From NCBI GenBank assembly GCA_947176475.1, contig CAMWQX010000036.1:1-8091 (forward strand): a stretch of DNA of 8,091 nt, written 5' to 3'. Positions 6,800-8,091 of this stretch are shown piece after piece. The translations under genes and the position numbers were made by a program. Under the pieces are notes generated by a model. It was not told where the DNA came from, did no database searches, and worked only from the letters and a program-made list of their open reading frames with translations. Within the stretch, counting starts at the first letter, position 1, and each line of letters starts with the position of its first letter. Source of the stretch: an uncultured Bacillota bacterium. GTDB lineage: Bacteria > Bacillota_I > Bacilli_A > RF39 > UBA660.

Positions 6800-7727
6800 A
6801 ACTTAATGATGAAAGTAATTCATCTTTTTTCATAGTAGAATAACCTTTAACCCCAGCTTCTTTAGCCATAGCTCTTAATTCAGTAACAGTCTTGTCCGAT
6901 AAATCATTACCAACTTCAACTTCTTCCTCTACTTCTTGAGCCTCTTCTTCTTCAACACTTACTGAAGCAACTTCTTTCTTTGGTGATGCAGCTGGTTTAG
7001 CTTCCTTTTTAGGTCTTTCTTCTTCTGTGATATAATCAACGATTTCTAATCCTTTAGCTTCACAAATAGCATTAGTTAAAACTCCTAAAACAACTTTAAC
7101 GCTTCTTACAGCATCATCATTACCAGGAATAACAAAATCAACATCATCAGGATCACAGTTAGTATCAACTAAACCAAATACTGGAATATTTAATTTTCTA
7201 GCTTCTCTAATAGCATTAATTTCCTTCTTTGGATCTACAATAATTAAAGCATTAGGTAACTTAGTCATTGTACGTATACCGCATAATACTTTATTTAATT
7301 TTTCATATTCTTTATTTAAACCGACAACTTCCTTCTTAGGTAGTACTTCGAACATACCGTTCTTTTCCATTTCTTCGATTTCTTCAAGTCTTTTAATTCT
7401 CTTTCTAATAGTTCTGAAGTTAGTTAATGTTCCACCTAACCATCTTTCAGTTACATAGAAAGATTCACTTCTTGTAGCTTCTTCAATTGAAGCCTCAACA
7501 GCTTGTTTCTTAGTTCCAACGAATAAGAAACTTCCTCCATTTTCGGCAATCTTCTTGATTTCTGCATAAGCAGTTTCAATACAAGCAGCCGTCTTTTCAA
7601 GATTGATTATATAAATATCATCTCTTGAAGTATAGATGTATTCCTTCATCTTAGGATTCCATCTTTTTGTTTGATGTCCAAAATGAACACCTGCTTCTAA
7701 TAAATAACTCATAGAAACAACAGCCAT
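6798..7727 (-). CDS. rpsB: 30S ribosomal protein S2 with acidic linker and C-terminal Rho_N/SAP-like module
   Basis: Small-subunit ribosomal protein of the 30S head-body junction, needed for S1 binding and translation initiation in well-studied bacteria. The product has 309 residues against roughly 240-255 for typical S2. The core (about 1-239) is canonical: GVHFGHQTKRWNPKM near the N-terminus, FVGTKKQA, RWLGGTLTNFRT and GLVDTNCDPDDVDFVIPGNDD. After VDYITEEERP comes a linker (240-275) that begins Lys/Ala/Pro-rich and becomes a run of Glu/Val. The last 34 residues (276-309, TVTELRAMAKEAGVKGYSTM followed by KKDELLSSL) fit the helix-extended-loop-helix pattern of Rho_N/SAP-like nucleic-acid-binding modules. 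The ATG at 7727 is preferred over an in-frame GTG at 7736: the GTG lies 1 nt after the AGGAGA site, whereas the ATG is 10 nt away and gives the family's usual MAVVSM start. First gene of an operon with tsf. Confidence 0.97.
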   Translation of the reverse strand: MAVVSMSYLLEAGVHFGHQTKRWNPKMKEYIYTSRDDIYIINLEKTAACIETAYAEIKKIAENGGSFLFVGTKKQAVEASIEEATRSESFYVTERWLGGTLTNFRTIRKRIKRLEEIEEMEKNGMFEVLPKKEVVGLNKEYEKLNKVLCGIRTMTKLPNALIIVDPKKEINAIREARKLNIPVFGLVDTNCDPDDVDFVIPGNDDAVRSVKVVLGVLTNAICEAKGLEIVDYITEEERPKKEAKPAASPKKEVASVSVEEEEAQEVEEEVEVGNDLSDKTVTELRAMAKEAGVKGYSTMKKDELLSSLS

Positions 7728-7832
7728 AAATTTCACTCTCCTTTTGTTAATTCATCCAAATATCTTCATTACCTCCAACCACTGGCCACAGGGAGATAAA
7801 AACAATATTTGTGCTTATTTGGTTATAAAACC
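7728..7832 (-). promoter_or_regulatory. candidate structured rpsB leader (possible S2 autoregulation)
   Basis: The predicted rpsB transcript has about 105 untranslated nt. At the 5' end UGGUU and AACCA (7833-7820) make a small hairpin with a 4-nt loop. Further on UUAUCUCC (7799-7792) pairs with GGAGGUAA (7776-7769, one G-U pair), extended by CUG/CAG around a UGGC loop, with UGGUU (7781-7777) bulged out. AACCA of the first hairpin could pair instead with the bulged UGGUU, giving a pseudoknot or a switch. The second stem masks a GGAGGUAAU that looks like a strong ribosome binding site but lacks a properly spaced start. S2 represses its own rpsB-tsf mRNA in E. coli through a leader; whether this unrelated-looking leader does the same is inference. 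Confidence 0.45.
7738..7744 (-). promoter_or_regulatory. rpsB ribosome binding site
   Basis: AAAGGAG on the - strand, 10 nt from the ATG at 7727. The sequence continues AGTGA, so the GTG start nine bases upstream of the ATG is really part of the extended Shine-Dalgarno match. Confidence 0.75.
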
Positions 7833-7838
7833 ATAGAT

Positions 7839-7867
7839 AATATACCAAAAATCAGTCTCATTTTCAA
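7839..7867 (-). promoter_or_regulatory. rpsB-tsf promoter with extended -10
   Basis: On the - strand TTGAAA (7867-7862) and TATATT (7844-7839) are 17 nt apart, with TGG directly before the -10 (extended -10). An overlapping TATTAT two bases later is an alternative -10. The predicted start is near 7834-7830. It has the same TGG-extended layout as the promoter at 2885-2913. Confidence 0.75.
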
Positions 7868-7891
7868 CCACTTTTACGTATATTTATGAAC

Positions 7892-7915
7892 AAATTAAAG
7901 AATTATTCTTAATTT
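7892..7915 (-). terminator. weak hairpin, possible terminator of the gene entering from the right
   Basis: An AT-rich imperfect inverted repeat (AAATTAAGAA against TTCTTTAATTT, one bulged base, 3-nt loop) lies about 50 nt after the stop of the partial gene and before the rpsB promoter. There is no clean T-tract, so it may be only chance AT-rich symmetry. Confidence 0.3.
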
Positions 7916-7962
7916 CCAAATTTTGATAAGTATTATTATACTAATATAAAACTAAATAAGTC

Positions 7963-8091
7963 TCACATATTTATTTCTTGTAAAATATTTGAAAGTATAT
8001 TTTCACTTTCAATCTTATTTATTGCAAAACCTTTCTTTCCAAAATCTTTTAAACTACTACCACAATGATATAAAATAGTACTATCACATAT
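7963..8091 (-). CDS. 3' end of an unidentified gene, 42 codons visible
   Basis: An open frame enters from the right edge on the - strand and ends at TGA (7965-7963). The visible C-terminus contains DSTILYHCGSSLKDFGKK followed by GFAINKIE and a short helical tail ILSNILQEINM. This composition looks like real protein: a conserved-looking YHCGSSLKD-GKK-FAI block, not random AT-rich sequence. From memory it resembles the C-terminal block found in some phage-type or mobile-element-associated regulators such as ORF6N-domain proteins (YHxGASLKDLGKK-like). That match is not verified and the rest of the protein is outside the window. It ends about 95 nt before the rpsB promoter, which lies on the same strand, so it is not expected to drive rpsB. 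Confidence 0.65.
   Translation of the reverse strand: MCDSTILYHCGSSLKDFGKKGFAINKIESENILSNILQEINM

Noticed and set aside
6458..6835. 125-codon open frame on the + strand
   Set aside because: It is antisense to tsf and the rpsB end, which are certain genes; no promoter or ribosome binding site is seen.
7750..7767. Five-codon upstream open frame (MKIFG, then TGA) in the rpsB leader
   Set aside because: Its ATG is only 2 nt after GGAGG, too close for normal initiation, and nothing else supports translation.
7991..8010. GAAAGT/ACTTTC inverted repeat
   Set aside because: It lies inside the partial reading frame, before its stop, has a loose 8-nt loop and no T-tract, so it is not a credible terminator.
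1..8091. CRISPR arrays, tRNA/rRNA genes, insertion-sequence ends, and Mycoplasma-type code (TGA as Trp)
   Set aside because: No regularly spaced direct repeats, no cloverleaf or rRNA-like stretch and no transposase or terminal inverted repeats were seen; tryptophans are encoded by TGG throughout.

Overview
The window is AT-rich and uses the standard code: tryptophan is TGG and no in-frame TGA interrupts the genes. Shine-Dalgarno sites are strong, rho-independent terminators have U-tracts, promoters are sigma-A type, and rpsB-tsf sits in its usual order. This suggests a low-GC Firmicute in the Bacilli / Erysipelotrichia / uncultured RF39-like part of the tree. That placement is inference from composition and gene style, not from a marker search.

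Left part, + strand: three separately transcribed genes. First (63-2840) is a bifunctional class A penicillin-binding protein with a fibronectin-III-like domain and a four-cysteine C-terminal module. Second (2939-3238) is an unrecognised 99-residue protein with its own good promoter and terminator. Third (3347-5842) is a GspE/PilB-family secretion/pilus assembly ATPase with intact catalytic motifs. Its N-terminus is a five-unit repeat array instead of the usual accessory domain, and it carries a disordered, acidic tail of about 320 residues. Each gene ends in a terminator hairpin that overlaps or abuts its stop codon.

Right part, - strand: the rpsB-tsf operon (ribosomal protein S2 and elongation factor Ts) converges on the ATPase gene, with back-to-back terminators between them. 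S2 carries an acidic linker and a C-terminal Rho_N/SAP-like module. rpsB has an extended -10 promoter and a leader of about 105 nt with two hairpins that could pair alternatively, a candidate for S2 autoregulation. At the right edge the last 42 codons of another - strand gene are visible.

The housekeeping genes (cell wall synthesis, translation) are ordinary in core function. The unusual material is the appended modules on the PBP, the ATPase and S2, the rpsB leader, the small orphan gene, and the possible mobile-element-type gene entering from the right. No pilin, prepilin peptidase or PilC-type gene is present, so the ATPase's system cannot be named from this window.
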